A stretch of 64,000 nucleotides of DNA, from positions 291,501 through 355,500 of the forward strand of contig NZ_CP098511.1 of the NCBI RefSeq assembly GCF_026222555.1, written 5' to 3'. The notes under the pieces were generated by a model. That model ran no database searches and was not told the DNA's origin. It saw only the letters and a program-made list of their open reading frames with translations. Shown one piece after another: positions 33,811-42,725 of this stretch (the first letter of the stretch is position 1; each line of letters begins with the position of its first letter). The position numbers and the translations under genes were made by a program. This stretch comes from Aquimarina sp. ERC-38 (GTDB lineage: Bacteria; Bacteroidota; Bacteroidia; Flavobacteriales; Flavobacteriaceae).

Positions 33811-36453
33811 ATGAAAAAAATAGTAAAAGTCACCGGAATCGTTCTTTTAGTCCTACTTGTTTTACTAATTGCCCTGCCTTATTTTTTTAGTGGAACCATA
33901 AAAGAAAAAGTAAAAACTTTAGTCAATCAAAATGTAAATGCTATTGTCAATTTTGAGGATGTCGACATTAGTGTTTTTAGAAATTTCCCTAATGCTTCGG
34001 TAGTGATAGATGATCTGGTTTTAATTAATAAAATCCCGTTTGAAGGGGATACGCTGGCAAATGTGGAGCAAATTTTCTTAACTATGGGCGTCAGCGAACT
34101 GTTTAAAGGCACTTCTGAGCCTATGGAAGTGCAAAAAATTATAGTAGACAAAGCTCAAATACATATTAAAGTAGATTCTTTGGGGCAGGCAAATTATGAT
34201 ATTGGTAAAGAAAGTACTACTCCGACTCAAGAAACTACAACATCCGAAGGATTTTCTTTAAACCTAGATCATTATGAAATCAATAAAAGTAACCTGATTT
34301 ATGACGACCGGGCTACTAAAACCTTTATAGCACTAAACAACTTTAATCATCAGGGTGATGGTACGGTTAGCGGTAATACAATTTTATTAAATACCCATAC
34401 GGATACTAAAATTTCATTCAACTTTGATCAAACCAATTATTTAACAAACAATGATTTATTATTAAATGCTATCATAGAGTTGGATCTTGAAAATCAAAAG
34501 TATACTTTTAAAGAAAATGAAGCCAAAGTAAACCAACTCCCCTTAACTTTTGATGGCTACGTACAATTGTCAGAGGCTTATACCGACGTCAACATCAACT
34601 TTAAAACCCCTTCTTCGGACTTTAGAAATTTCCTTGGGGTTATTCCGGAAACCTATGCAAAAAATATAGAAAATGTAAAGACCACCGGTAACTTTGAAGT
34701 AGATGGTAAAATCTACGGAAAAGTAGATGACACTTACATCCCTAAATTAAATATTAACATCAAGGCAGCTAATGCAAGCTTTAAATATCCTGATTTACCT
34801 AGAAGTGTGGAAAATATTACGATTAATGCTCTTTTAGCAAATGACACTGGTCTGGTTAAAGATACGTATGCCACGATAGATAATTTTACCTTTCGCATCG
34901 CCGAAGATACTTTTGCCGGTAACGGAAGTTTTAAAAACTTAACCGAAAATATACTGGTAGCGTTACAAGTAAATGGTACTTTAAATCTTGAAAATCTAGA
35001 AAAAGCATATCCTTTAATTTTAGAACAAAAACTTAAAGGCAAAGTAAAAGCTAATTTAACCACCAATTTTGATATGAATTCTTTAGAAAAAGAACAATAT
35101 CAAAAGGTAAAAAGTGCCGGAAATATAACACTTACTGATTTTGCCTATGCATCTCCGGAAATACCGAATGAAGTAGCTATTAAAGAAGCTAGCGTTAATT
35201 TTGAACCGGGAGTTATCCGACTGGAAAAAATGACCGCGACTACAGGTGCTTCTGATATGACTGCTACCGGAACGATAGAAAATATGTTGGGATTTCTGTT
35301 TACCGATCAGCAATTAAAGGGTAATTTTAACGTAACTTCTACTACCTTTAATGTAAACGACTTTATGATAGTTAGTACGGATGAAGCTACTGAATCACAA
35401 ACTAAAAGCACTACAAATTTACCTGAAGGCTCATTAAAGGTACCCTCTTTTCTGGATGCTACTTTAAATTTTAAGGCAGACAAGGTAGTCTACGACAATT
35501 TAAATTTATCTAATACAAAAGGAAGCGTTGTAGTTAAAGATGAAACTGCGCTATTAAAGAACATTACGGCAGGTATTTTTAACGGATCTATTGCATTTGA
35601 TGGTTTGGTAAATACCAAGGAAACCACTCCTACTTTTAAAATGGCCCTGGATTTAAGCAAGATTGATATTACCCAGTCCTTTTCTCAAATGGAATTGCTT
35701 CAAAGCCTGGCTCCTATCGCAAAAGCCCTGACCGGAATATTAAACACCAAGTTAAACGTAAACGGAAAACTAAATAACGACCTCACCCCAGTTTTACAAA
35801 GTATAAAGGGAAGTGCCATAGCAGAGTTACTGAATGCCAAAGTAAATGAAGATGCCTCCCCCCTTCTGTCCAGTCTTGATTCAAAATTATCTTTTATCAA
35901 TCTAAAAGACCTGAACTTAAAAGACATAAAAACCAATCTTGACTTTAATGACGGAAGAATCAATGTAAAGCCCTTTACTTTTAATTTAAAAGGAGTCAAA
36001 ATCAATGCCAGCGGTTCACATAGTTTTACAAATCAAATGGACTATAAACTGGTCATGGATGTACCGGCCACCTATTTCGGATCTGAAATTAGCGGACTGG
36101 TGGCTAACCTGAACAAATCAGATCTTGAAAATACCATAGTACCATTACCCATTGGTTTATCCGGAACTTTTTCTAATCCTGCAATTAAAGTAAATCCTAC
36201 TACAGCAATTAAGGAATTAACACAACAACTTATTAGTAAACAAAAAAGTGCGATAAAAGAAAAAGTAGGTAATCAGATTAAAGAAAAAACAAGTAATGTA
36301 TTGAAGGATCTTATAGGAAATACGAAAGAACAAAAAGGAGATACTACTGCCCAAAACAAAAAAGAAAGCACAGAAGACAAATTAAAGGATGCTGCAAAAA
36401 ATGTTTTAGGAGGTTTTCTTAATAGGAAAAAGAAAAAGGATAGCACTAAATAA
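33811..36453 (+). CDS. AsmA-family protein
   Basis: An 880-residue protein with one N-terminal membrane segment (VTGIVLLVLLVLLIALPYFF) and a long beta-rich periplasmic region. Its N-terminal AsmA domain shows VNFEDVDISVFRNFPNASVVIDDLVLIN, and the C-terminal AsmA_2-like region shows LNVNGKLNNDLTPVLQSIKGSAIAELLNAKVNEDASPLLS. The extreme C-terminus is lysine-rich. AsmA-like proteins form lipid-transport bridges or modulate outer-membrane assembly. Monocistronic. The family assignment is firm; the precise lipid role is not. Confidence 0.88.
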   Translation: MKKIVKVTGIVLLVLLVLLIALPYFFSGTIKEKVKTLVNQNVNAIVNFEDVDISVFRNFPNASVVIDDLVLINKIPFEGDTLANVEQIFLTMGVSELFKGTSEPMEVQKIIVDKAQIHIKVDSLGQANYDIGKESTTPTQETTTSEGFSLNLDHYEINKSNLIYDDRATKTFIALNNFNHQGDGTVSGNTILLNTHTDTKISFNFDQTNYLTNNDLLLNAIIELDLENQKYTFKENEAKVNQLPLTFDGYVQLSEAYTDVNINFKTPSSDFRNFLGVIPETYAKNIENVKTTGNFEVDGKIYGKVDDTYIPKLNINIKAANASFKYPDLPRSVENITINALLANDTGLVKDTYATIDNFTFRIAEDTFAGNGSFKNLTENILVALQVNGTLNLENLEKAYPLILEQKLKGKVKANLTTNFDMNSLEKEQYQKVKSAGNITLTDFAYASPEIPNEVAIKEASVNFEPGVIRLEKMTATTGASDMTATGTIENMLGFLFTDQQLKGNFNVTSTTFNVNDFMIVSTDEATESQTKSTTNLPEGSLKVPSFLDATLNFKADKVVYDNLNLSNTKGSVVVKDETALLKNITAGIFNGSIAFDGLVNTKETTPTFKMALDLSKIDITQSFSQMELLQSLAPIAKALTGILNTKLNVNGKLNNDLTPVLQSIKGSAIAELLNAKVNEDASPLLSSLDSKLSFINLKDLNLKDIKTNLDFNDGRINVKPFTFNLKGVKINASGSHSFTNQMDYKLVMDVPATYFGSEISGLVANLNKSDLENTIVPLPIGLSGTFSNPAIKVNPTTAIKELTQQLISKQKSAIKEKVGNQIKEKTSNVLKDLIGNTKEQKGDTTAQNKKESTEDKLKDAAKNVLGGFLNRKKKKDSTK

Positions 36454-36906
36454 TGGTAGAAATCAAAATGACCTAACCATTATAGATAATTATATCCTTA
36501 CACAGCTTAGCAAGATAAGAATTGATAACTTTCATCCGCATTTTTAGAATTACAGCGATATAATTTGCAAATAATTTTAAAAAAAGACGAAGTTAAACTG
36601 TTTTTAAACCCTTAAAATAGCCTTTAAACTAGGAAAAAGATGAGTATTATTAGTTTTCTTACAATAATTATCCTTAAAATATCCCCAAACATAGAAAATT
36701 AAAATAATCAGTAAAAGTCTGATTATCAATTAAAATTAAATATTAATGTAAGTATTATACTACATTTATTATGTTAATTAATTTCATAATATCGACGAAC
36801 TCATAAATTTTACGGTAAAAACGTAAGAATTTTTTAATGATTCTTGGTATCTTAGCTGTAAGAAAAGTGAAAGTACTTTTTGATCAACCCCAAAATAATA
36901 CTTATT
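36454..36906. other. non-coding region upstream of the beta-helix protein gene
   Basis: About 450 AT-rich bases. No terminator with a convincing stem and no two-element promoter found. An in-frame start at 36880 (TTG) exists but the ATG at 36907 suits a signal peptide better. Confidence 0.4.
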
Positions 36907-38178
36907 ATGAAAGTTTTAAATATTAAAATAGCTTTTTGTTTTTTAATACTGTTGTATGCAACAACCTATGCACAAGATTTTAATCAGAATACTAAATGGA
37001 TGAGTGGTTGGACCAATTTTGATCCTAACATGACTGCTTACCCAGATACGGAAGAAAGTATTCCTAATGCTATAACCAGAGATACGTTCTTATCTAATGA
37101 TACCGTATGGCTGTTATCAGGAGACGTATATGTTACAGAAAATGCGATCCTTACTATAGAAGAAGGAACCATTATCCGAGGTGATCATAAAAATCCCGGT
37201 AATCTTTTTGTAACCCGAGGATCCAAACTAATTGCCGTAGGGTCTGAAGTATCTCCTATTGTATTTACTTCTAATAAACCGGCCAAAGCCCGAAAGAGCG
37301 GAGACTGGGGTGGTATTATTATTGCCGGAAACGGTTTTGTGAATACTGTGAGTGGCAGTAGTGCTTTAAAAAGTTCTTTTTCTCCACAGTATTCTGTATA
37401 CGGAGGACAACGTTATGAAGAGCAAACCGTATTGTTAACGAACGTACGAATAGAATTTGCCGGTAATAATGTAAAAAGTGGTGAAAACGCCAGCGGACTT
37501 ACCCTACTAGGTATTGGTACAGGTTCTATGCTTTCTAACATTATGGTCAGTTATTCCGGACAAGATTCTTTTAGCTGGAAAGGTGGTAATAACGATGCGG
37601 GTAATCTTGTATCTTATAAGGCTGCAGATGATGACTTCCAAATGGTAGAAGGATATCAAGGAATTATAGATCACCTTACTGCCATCAGACATCCGTTTAT
37701 TACCAGTCCTAGAGGATCTTATGCTATTGAAATTAACGGATTTAATAAAAATGGCGGATTGGCCAACCAGGATAAAGTTACAGATGTTACGATTACCAAT
37801 GCTTCTTTAATTAATTTATCAGATGCCGGTAACTATATGCATACCACTGCTGCCATCGCTGCAAGTAACATGGCAAAAGTTTATCTGAACAGTTCTAAAA
37901 TCTCCGGATTTTCTGATATTGTAAAATTTGATACTTCTTATACCTCACTTTCCTTTATTAGAAAAGCCTTTGGTATGGACAATAGCTTTTTTAACATCCA
38001 CAAAGAAGGAGTACAAGTAGCTTTTAAACCTGCAGACGGAGTATTAGATATTTTAAAGTATAATCGTTTTACTCAGGAATTTGTAGATGTACAAACCTTA
38101 TTTACAGATCCGCAAAGTACTATTTTACCTAAATTTGAATTACAAAAATCAAAAAACACCTATATGGTAATGCAGTAG
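36907..38178 (+). CDS. secreted right-handed beta-helix protein
   Basis: A 423-residue exported protein from the ATG at 36907 (MKVLNIKIAFCFLILLYATTYAQ signal). The mature region has the beta-helix pattern of Bacteroidota surface lipoproteins: VWLLSGDVYVTENAILTIEEGTIIRGD, NLFVTRGSKLIAVGSEVSPIVFTSNKPA and GDWGGIIIAGN. No catalytic residues are recognisable. No T9SS sorting domain: it ends KNTYMVMQ. The next gene starts 29 bases later on the same strand, so the two are probably cotranscribed. Role unknown, perhaps adhesion or substrate binding. Confidence 0.75.
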   Translation: MKVLNIKIAFCFLILLYATTYAQDFNQNTKWMSGWTNFDPNMTAYPDTEESIPNAITRDTFLSNDTVWLLSGDVYVTENAILTIEEGTIIRGDHKNPGNLFVTRGSKLIAVGSEVSPIVFTSNKPAKARKSGDWGGIIIAGNGFVNTVSGSSALKSSFSPQYSVYGGQRYEEQTVLLTNVRIEFAGNNVKSGENASGLTLLGIGTGSMLSNIMVSYSGQDSFSWKGGNNDAGNLVSYKAADDDFQMVEGYQGIIDHLTAIRHPFITSPRGSYAIEINGFNKNGGLANQDKVTDVTITNASLINLSDAGNYMHTTAAIAASNMAKVYLNSSKISGFSDIVKFDTSYTSLSFIRKAFGMDNSFFNIHKEGVQVAFKPADGVLDILKYNRFTQEFVDVQTLFTDPQSTILPKFELQKSKNTYMVMQ

Positions 38179-38207
38179 AAAACCTATTGAATCAAGCAAA
38201 TTAAATT

Positions 38208-38657
38208 ATGATGTACCCACTTAAAAAACTAATCTTTGTATCACTATTTTTATCTGTAATGCTAACCTATGGTCAGAAAAGGGATGATGGCGTGTTCTTT
38301 ATCAAAAAAGACCAAATCTCAAAATTCCACACCATTACGGACTTGCAGGAATTAAAAAAAGGAGATCTTCTGAAATTATACATAGATAGGTTTAAAGAGA
38401 TTGCAACGGTACTACCCTACATTGCCATCACTCATGAAGCTGATGTAAGATTAAGTGATGTAGGTATTAAAGAGGATTCGGACCATATAAAAATTTTAAA
38501 GAAAAGTACGGATGCTACTACAGAATCCTTAGAAACGATCTCAGAATCCATTCAGGACCTGGTAGCTTACGCCGATACGGAAAAAATAATTTGGACGATT
38601 CTATTCTACGAAGAAACGATCAAAAAGATGAGGATTGGAGTTCAGGAAGGATTCTAG
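38208..38657 (+). CDS. exported protein of unknown function
   Basis: A 149-residue protein with a signal peptide (MMYPLKKLIFVSLFLSVMLTYG) and a helical mature part with an acidic segment (ADVRLSDVGIKEDSDHIKILKKSTDATTESLETISESIQDLVAYAD). No recognised domain. It follows the beta-helix gene at 29 bases and is closed by a terminator, so the pair forms a two-gene unit and may act together outside the inner membrane. Confidence 0.65.
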   Translation: MMYPLKKLIFVSLFLSVMLTYGQKRDDGVFFIKKDQISKFHTITDLQELKKGDLLKLYIDRFKEIATVLPYIAITHEADVRLSDVGIKEDSDHIKILKKSTDATTESLETISESIQDLVAYADTEKIIWTILFYEETIKKMRIGVQEGF

Positions 38658-38722
38658 TTCACTATAAATAAACAACCAAAAGCTTTTTAGCAACCTATGC
38701 TAAAGTATTATTTATAACGGGT

Positions 38723-38756
38723 AAAACGGCATTATTTTAATGCCGTTTTTTACTTT
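38723..38756 (+). terminator. terminator of the beta-helix unit
   Basis: Stem AAACGGCATTA / TAATGCCGTTT (38724-38748) with a three-base loop and a T-run immediately after. Confidence 0.85.
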
Positions 38757-38867
38757 ATACCATATGACGCAAAACTTCTTATACAGCAATAAAAGGTATC
38801 ATCAATTGGTTCTAGTTTACAGTAGCGTTGATAATAATAATTCATATAAATCAATCCCATTCCCAGC

Positions 38868-38913
38868 CCTTCCCAAAGGAAAGGTAGCCACAAAGTCCTT
38901 TCCTTTGGGAAGG
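38868..38913. repeat. 17-bp perfect inverted repeat with 12-base loop
   Basis: CCTTCCCAAAGGAAAGG (38868-38884) and CCTTTCCTTTGGGAAGG (38897-38913). GC-rich for this genome, with no T-run, so it looks like a mobile palindromic repeat (REP/MITE-like) rather than a terminator. Confidence 0.75.
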
Positions 38914-39030
38914 ATTTAGGATAGTATAAATATCTGTAAATAAATAAATTAGGCCAATTTTAATGCACTGATGCTATTGTAAATTAGGACCATGAATAAT
39001 TTTATAATATTTATTTTCAATATTACAATA

Positions 39031-39070
39031 ATTAGTCTTAATTCTTGGTTCTAAAAGTGGTAGCAATCTT
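39031..39070. repeat. dispersed repeat, copy 1 (copy 2 at 52258-52297)
   Basis: Forty bases starting ATTAGTCTT match the second copy at 31 positions; eight of the nine differences are transitions. Both copies are intergenic and in the same orientation. Confidence 0.55.
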
Positions 39071-39118
39071 ACATCTATACCCAATACCAAAGAAAGATAA
39101 TAGTAAAAGTATTACTGG

Positions 39119-39916
39119 TTATAAAAGCACTTCAATAGTAACCACATATCCTTCACTATTACGTACATTAAATACTGTATGATCGTCAAAAATTAGATAT
39201 TGCCCTTTAATTCCCTTTAATAAGCCTTCAAATGTTGGTGTTTTTTCTAAATTTAAGCTTTTTAACTTCTCCGGGTATTCAAGTACCGGAAAGTTAATGT
39301 TTACTTCTTCCCCTTCTTCTTTGTAAAAAGCATGTACCTCATCAGGCAGGTAATTTTTTAGCTCATTTTTAAATACTTTTAAATCCACGTCTTCAATTTG
39401 ATTCATAAGCATTTTACGCCAATTGGTTTTATCACCAATATGTTCTTTTAAAGCAACCTCCGTGATTCCGGCAAGATATCGGTTGGGCACCTCTACAAAT
39501 TCGATAGCTTCGTGAGCCCCCTGGTCGATCCAGCGAGTGGGCACTTGTGATTTTCGGGTAACTCCTACCTTAATATTGCTGGAATTTGCCAGATATACAA
39601 CATGGGGTTGTAGCTGTACTTTTTTTTCATAATCCAGGTCCCGGTCTTCTACGTCCAGGTGCGCCGTACTTAATTCTGGTCTCATGATCCAATCCCCCGC
39701 CTGTGGTTTACTATAAAAGTCGTCATAGCAAAGGCCCTGTCTAAAAATTTTTTTATCCAGTCCGCAAGCCAGGCATTGGTATCGCATGAACTTTATAGAT
39801 ATCTTTCGGTTAAGTAGTTGATTTACATGTATAAAATCGTCTTCAAAAAGTAAATAATATTGAATCGGATCTTTAAACTCAGTTCTCATTTTAGTTAGAA
39901 CCCCTTCGTATTTCAT
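39119..39916 (-). CDS. DUF2797 family protein
   Basis: A 265-residue soluble protein of the DUF2797 family. It has a cysteine cluster CLACGLDKKIFRQGLCYDDFY (about 48-68, C-x2-C ... C), consistent with a zinc or iron-sulfur site, then VYLANSSNIKVGVTRKSQVPTRWIDQGAHEA and a GIY-YIG-like beta-hairpin core (VVYLANSSNIKVGVTRK) typical of this family. The function is unestablished; a nucleic-acid role is often supposed. It is divergent from the GH3 gene (130 bases between starts). Confidence 0.88.
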   Translation of the reverse strand: MKYEGVLTKMRTEFKDPIQYYLLFEDDFIHVNQLLNRKISIKFMRYQCLACGLDKKIFRQGLCYDDFYSKPQAGDWIMRPELSTAHLDVEDRDLDYEKKVQLQPHVVYLANSSNIKVGVTRKSQVPTRWIDQGAHEAIEFVEVPNRYLAGITEVALKEHIGDKTNWRKMLMNQIEDVDLKVFKNELKNYLPDEVHAFYKEEGEEVNINFPVLEYPEKLKSLNLEKTPTFEGLLKGIKGQYLIFDDHTVFNVRNSEGYVVTIEVLL

Positions 39917-40046
39917 AAATATGGATTATAAAAGAATAGCACAAACAGAATTTGAATATTTTTAGTATTTTAGATTTAACATCACTATCATACTAATCGG
40001 ACGGGTAAAACAGTCCGTTCATCAGAGTTTAAAGATACATTAAAAT

Positions 40047-41600
40047 ATGCCAATCCCTTTAGTAAATTCTATTGCCAGTTGGTTTCTGAAGAAAAGGTTT
40101 CATCAGATGGAATTATTTTTAAAGTATCCTCATGACGTACAATTAGAATTGCTCACTAATTTATTACTGACGGCAAAAAATACGGAGTACGGAAAACAAT
40201 ACGACTTTGCATCTATTAAAAATTACCGGGATTTTGCCAGTCGATTACCTATTACCTGCTACGAAGAATATGAACCCCTTATTCAAAAAAGTAAAGCCGG
40301 GGTTTCTAACCTTTATTGGCCAACCCCCATTAACTGGTTTGCCAAATCAAGCGGAACTACCAATGCTAAAAGTAAATTCATCCCGGTAAGTCAGCAGTCA
40401 CTGGAAGATTGTCATTATGCTGCCGGAAAAGATTTACTTTGTATGTATTTAAATAATAATGAAGATTCTAAATTATTTACCGGTAAAAGTCTGCGATTAG
40501 GTGGTAGTAAGGAGCTTGAAAAACAGCATCATATTACTACCGGTGATTTATCTGCTATTATTATAGACAATATGCCATTTTGGGCTGAGTTCAGTTCTAC
40601 CCCCAGCAGTGAGATCTCTTTGATGAGTGACTGGGAAGTTAAGATGAAAGCAATTGTTCAGGAAACCATTTATGAGAATGTAACCAGCCTGGCAGGGGTT
40701 CCATCCTGGATGTTAGTTTTACTCAATGAAGTCCTGGAAACTACAGGATATACCAATTTGTTCGAAATCTGGAACAACCTGGAAGTGTATTTTCACGGAG
40801 GTGTAAATTTTGAACCTTATCGAGACCAGTATCATCATATTCTTCCTAAAAAAGACTTTAGGTATTACGAGATTTATAATGCTTCCGAAGGCTTTTTTGC
40901 TATACAGGATCGTAATGATTCTAATGAATTGTTACTAATGCTGGATTACGGTATTTTCTACGAATTTATACCTATGAAAACCTACGGGACAGAATCACAA
41001 AAAATTATTCCTTTACACGCAGTAGAAGTCGGTGTAAATTACGCCATAGTCATCACTACAAATGCAGGTTTATGGAGGTATCGTATTGGGGATACCGTAC
41101 GGTTTACTTCTACCAATCCTTATCGAATCAAAGTTTCCGGCCGGACCAAGCACTTTATCAATGTATTCGGGGAGGAAGTTATTGTTGAAAATACCGAAGA
41201 AGCTTTACAAAGAGCTTCTAAAGAAATGCATTGTGAAATTGTGGAATATACGGTAGCTCCTGTATTTATGGATGGCAAAAATAAAGGAGCCCACGAATGG
41301 GTAATCGAGTTTAAAAAAGAACCCTGGGACTTACAAGCATTTGAAAAATCCTTAGACAAGCATCTACAGGCAATCAATAGTGATTACGAAGCCAAAAGAA
41401 CCCATAATATTACGCTTAACCCTTTACAAATAATTAAAGCTAAGCCAAATCTATTTTATACCTGGTTAAAGAAGAAGAATAAATTAGGCGGACAACACAA
41501 AATACCCAGATTGTCAAATGAACGACATTATATAGAAGAATTAAAATGTTTAAATCAATCTACCTCTTCGTTTAGGGCAAAATCAGACTTTTTAAGGTAA
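40047..41600 (+). CDS. GH3 family acyl-adenylating protein
   Basis: A 517-residue member of the GH3 auxin-responsive family, a branch of the ANL acyl-adenylate superfamily. The nucleotide-binding loop is KSSGTTNAKSKFIPVS (about 108-123), the YNASEGFFA and MLDYGIFYEFIP segments form the substrate and adenylate site, and WRYRIGDTVRF plus KVSGRTKHFINVFGEEVIVEN mark the C-terminal hinge. Plant relatives conjugate acyl hormones to amino acids; bacterial ones presumably ligate an unknown carboxylate. Monocistronic. Confidence 0.9.
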   Translation: MPIPLVNSIASWFLKKRFHQMELFLKYPHDVQLELLTNLLLTAKNTEYGKQYDFASIKNYRDFASRLPITCYEEYEPLIQKSKAGVSNLYWPTPINWFAKSSGTTNAKSKFIPVSQQSLEDCHYAAGKDLLCMYLNNNEDSKLFTGKSLRLGGSKELEKQHHITTGDLSAIIIDNMPFWAEFSSTPSSEISLMSDWEVKMKAIVQETIYENVTSLAGVPSWMLVLLNEVLETTGYTNLFEIWNNLEVYFHGGVNFEPYRDQYHHILPKKDFRYYEIYNASEGFFAIQDRNDSNELLLMLDYGIFYEFIPMKTYGTESQKIIPLHAVEVGVNYAIVITTNAGLWRYRIGDTVRFTSTNPYRIKVSGRTKHFINVFGEEVIVENTEEALQRASKEMHCEIVEYTVAPVFMDGKNKGAHEWVIEFKKEPWDLQAFEKSLDKHLQAINSDYEAKRTHNITLNPLQIIKAKPNLFYTWLKKKNKLGGQHKIPRLSNERHYIEELKCLNQSTSSFRAKSDFLR

Positions 41601-41796
41601 AAATCCCATCCATAATGATAGTTTTTACGGTTTAAACGTACTATTTCAAAGTTATTTTTTGCGTTAAAATGCTATTTTTTGTGTATTTCAACGAAAATTA
41701 TTCCCTCTTTATCTAAAAATTTAGAAATATCTTTTTTAAAGGGAAAAAGCATATTAAATTTGTTCACAGATAGTTATAATCATAAAGCCCTAAAAT

Positions 41797-42177
41797 ATGA
41801 AACGTATCGCCATCATTATTATACTTTGTTCCGGATTAGCAAATGCTCAAGACTTCACAAACAATAGTAGTATTTCAGAAAAAATTGAAACACTAACTTC
41901 TTCTACACAAAAAGTAAATAAAAACGAGATTACAACCGAATTTAAGAAACCAGAACATTACCGTGAAACTTCAAAAGTGGCATTTTACGAAGTATTACTT
42001 TCTAAAAATAATTTTAATATTGAATTAAAAGAAGATAGTAAGATTTCTTTCTATCAGGATTTATTATCAAAAAACAATTTTGACATTCAGCTAAAAGATA
42101 ATACTAAAGTAGCCCTTAAAAATACTGAAGAAATGGTGAAAAAGTTAAAGAACCGTACCATGGTTGCTTCTAATTAA
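41797..42177 (+). CDS. small exported protein with a tandem internal repeat
   Basis: A 126-residue exported protein (signal peptide MKRIAIIIILCSGLANAQ). The mature part has two adjacent repeats of about 21 residues, FYEVLLSKNNFNIELKEDSK (about 68-87) and FYQDLLSKNNFDIQLKDNTK (about 89-108), with a degenerate third trace. Hydrophilic, Lys/Asn-rich, no family recognised. A -7-like TAAATTTG is at 41755-41762. Monocistronic, with its own terminator. Confidence 0.65.
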   Translation: MKRIAIIIILCSGLANAQDFTNNSSISEKIETLTSSTQKVNKNEITTEFKKPEHYRETSKVAFYEVLLSKNNFNIELKEDSKISFYQDLLSKNNFDIQLKDNTKVALKNTEEMVKKLKNRTMVASN

Positions 42178-42237
42178 AAGTCAGAAGAACTTAAAAATAA
42201 TACCCTAACATATCGTTAATTTTCAATTGCCATAATT

Positions 42238-42268
42238 AGCACCCTTGTTGCTTGGGGGTGCTTTTTTA
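42238..42268 (+). terminator. terminator after the repeat protein gene
   Basis: AGCACCC (42238-42244) pairs with GGGTGCT (42256-42262), loop of 11 bases, then TTTTTT. Confidence 0.8.
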
Positions 42269-42660
42269 CTCTAAATCTTACTTTACCATATGACAATAGT
42301 TATTGTCATCCAGCTCTTTTTTTCTATACTATTATTAATCTAAACTTAACCCCAATGAGACTTTTAAAAGTAGTCGTTTTAAATCTTTTATTCTATAAAA
42401 CCAAACAACAGGACTTATACATAAAATACTTACAGACCCGCCTAAAACCTAAGAAAACAACTTATTATAGCTAAATAAATATAAAATGGCATAGAAGATT
42501 TATAAAGAAAAAAATTGAAGATCAAGGCAAAAAATGCAGGCCTAGCCCTAGCTAAGACGAGGCTTTTTAACGCAGAGATTCAAGTTTTTTATATGAAGAT
42601 TCATGTTATTTTATGTTGATTTAGCTATACAATAACACAACCTGAATTCAACTTGTACAA
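42269..42660. other. intergenic region with a doubtful 39-codon ORF
   Basis: About 390 bases. An ATG frame at 42355-42474 (MRLLKVVVLNLLFYKTKQQD ... TTYYS) is very basic and could be a small peptide, but nothing supports its expression. A short imperfect palindrome (GGCCTAGCCCTAGC..) lies near 42540. Confidence 0.35.
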
Positions 42661-42694
42661 AAAAGCCGATTTATATAACGTAAATCGGCTTTTA
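42661..42694. terminator. bidirectional terminator downstream of clpX
   Basis: AAAAGCCGATTTA (42661-42673) and TAAATCGGCTTTT (42681-42693), a perfect 13-bp stem with a seven-base loop; A- and T-runs flank it, so it works in both directions. Confidence 0.85.
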
Positions 42695-42725
42695 ACTTTG
42701 TAAATTTCATTTTATCACTTCTCGT

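Larger units (their letters stand above)
38757..39118. other. intergenic region with a long palindrome and a dispersed repeat copy
   Basis: About 360 bases between convergent genes. It holds the 17-bp inverted repeat at 38868-38913 and one copy of a 40-base dispersed repeat at 39031-39070 (second copy at 52258-52297). No ORF supported. Confidence 0.6.
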
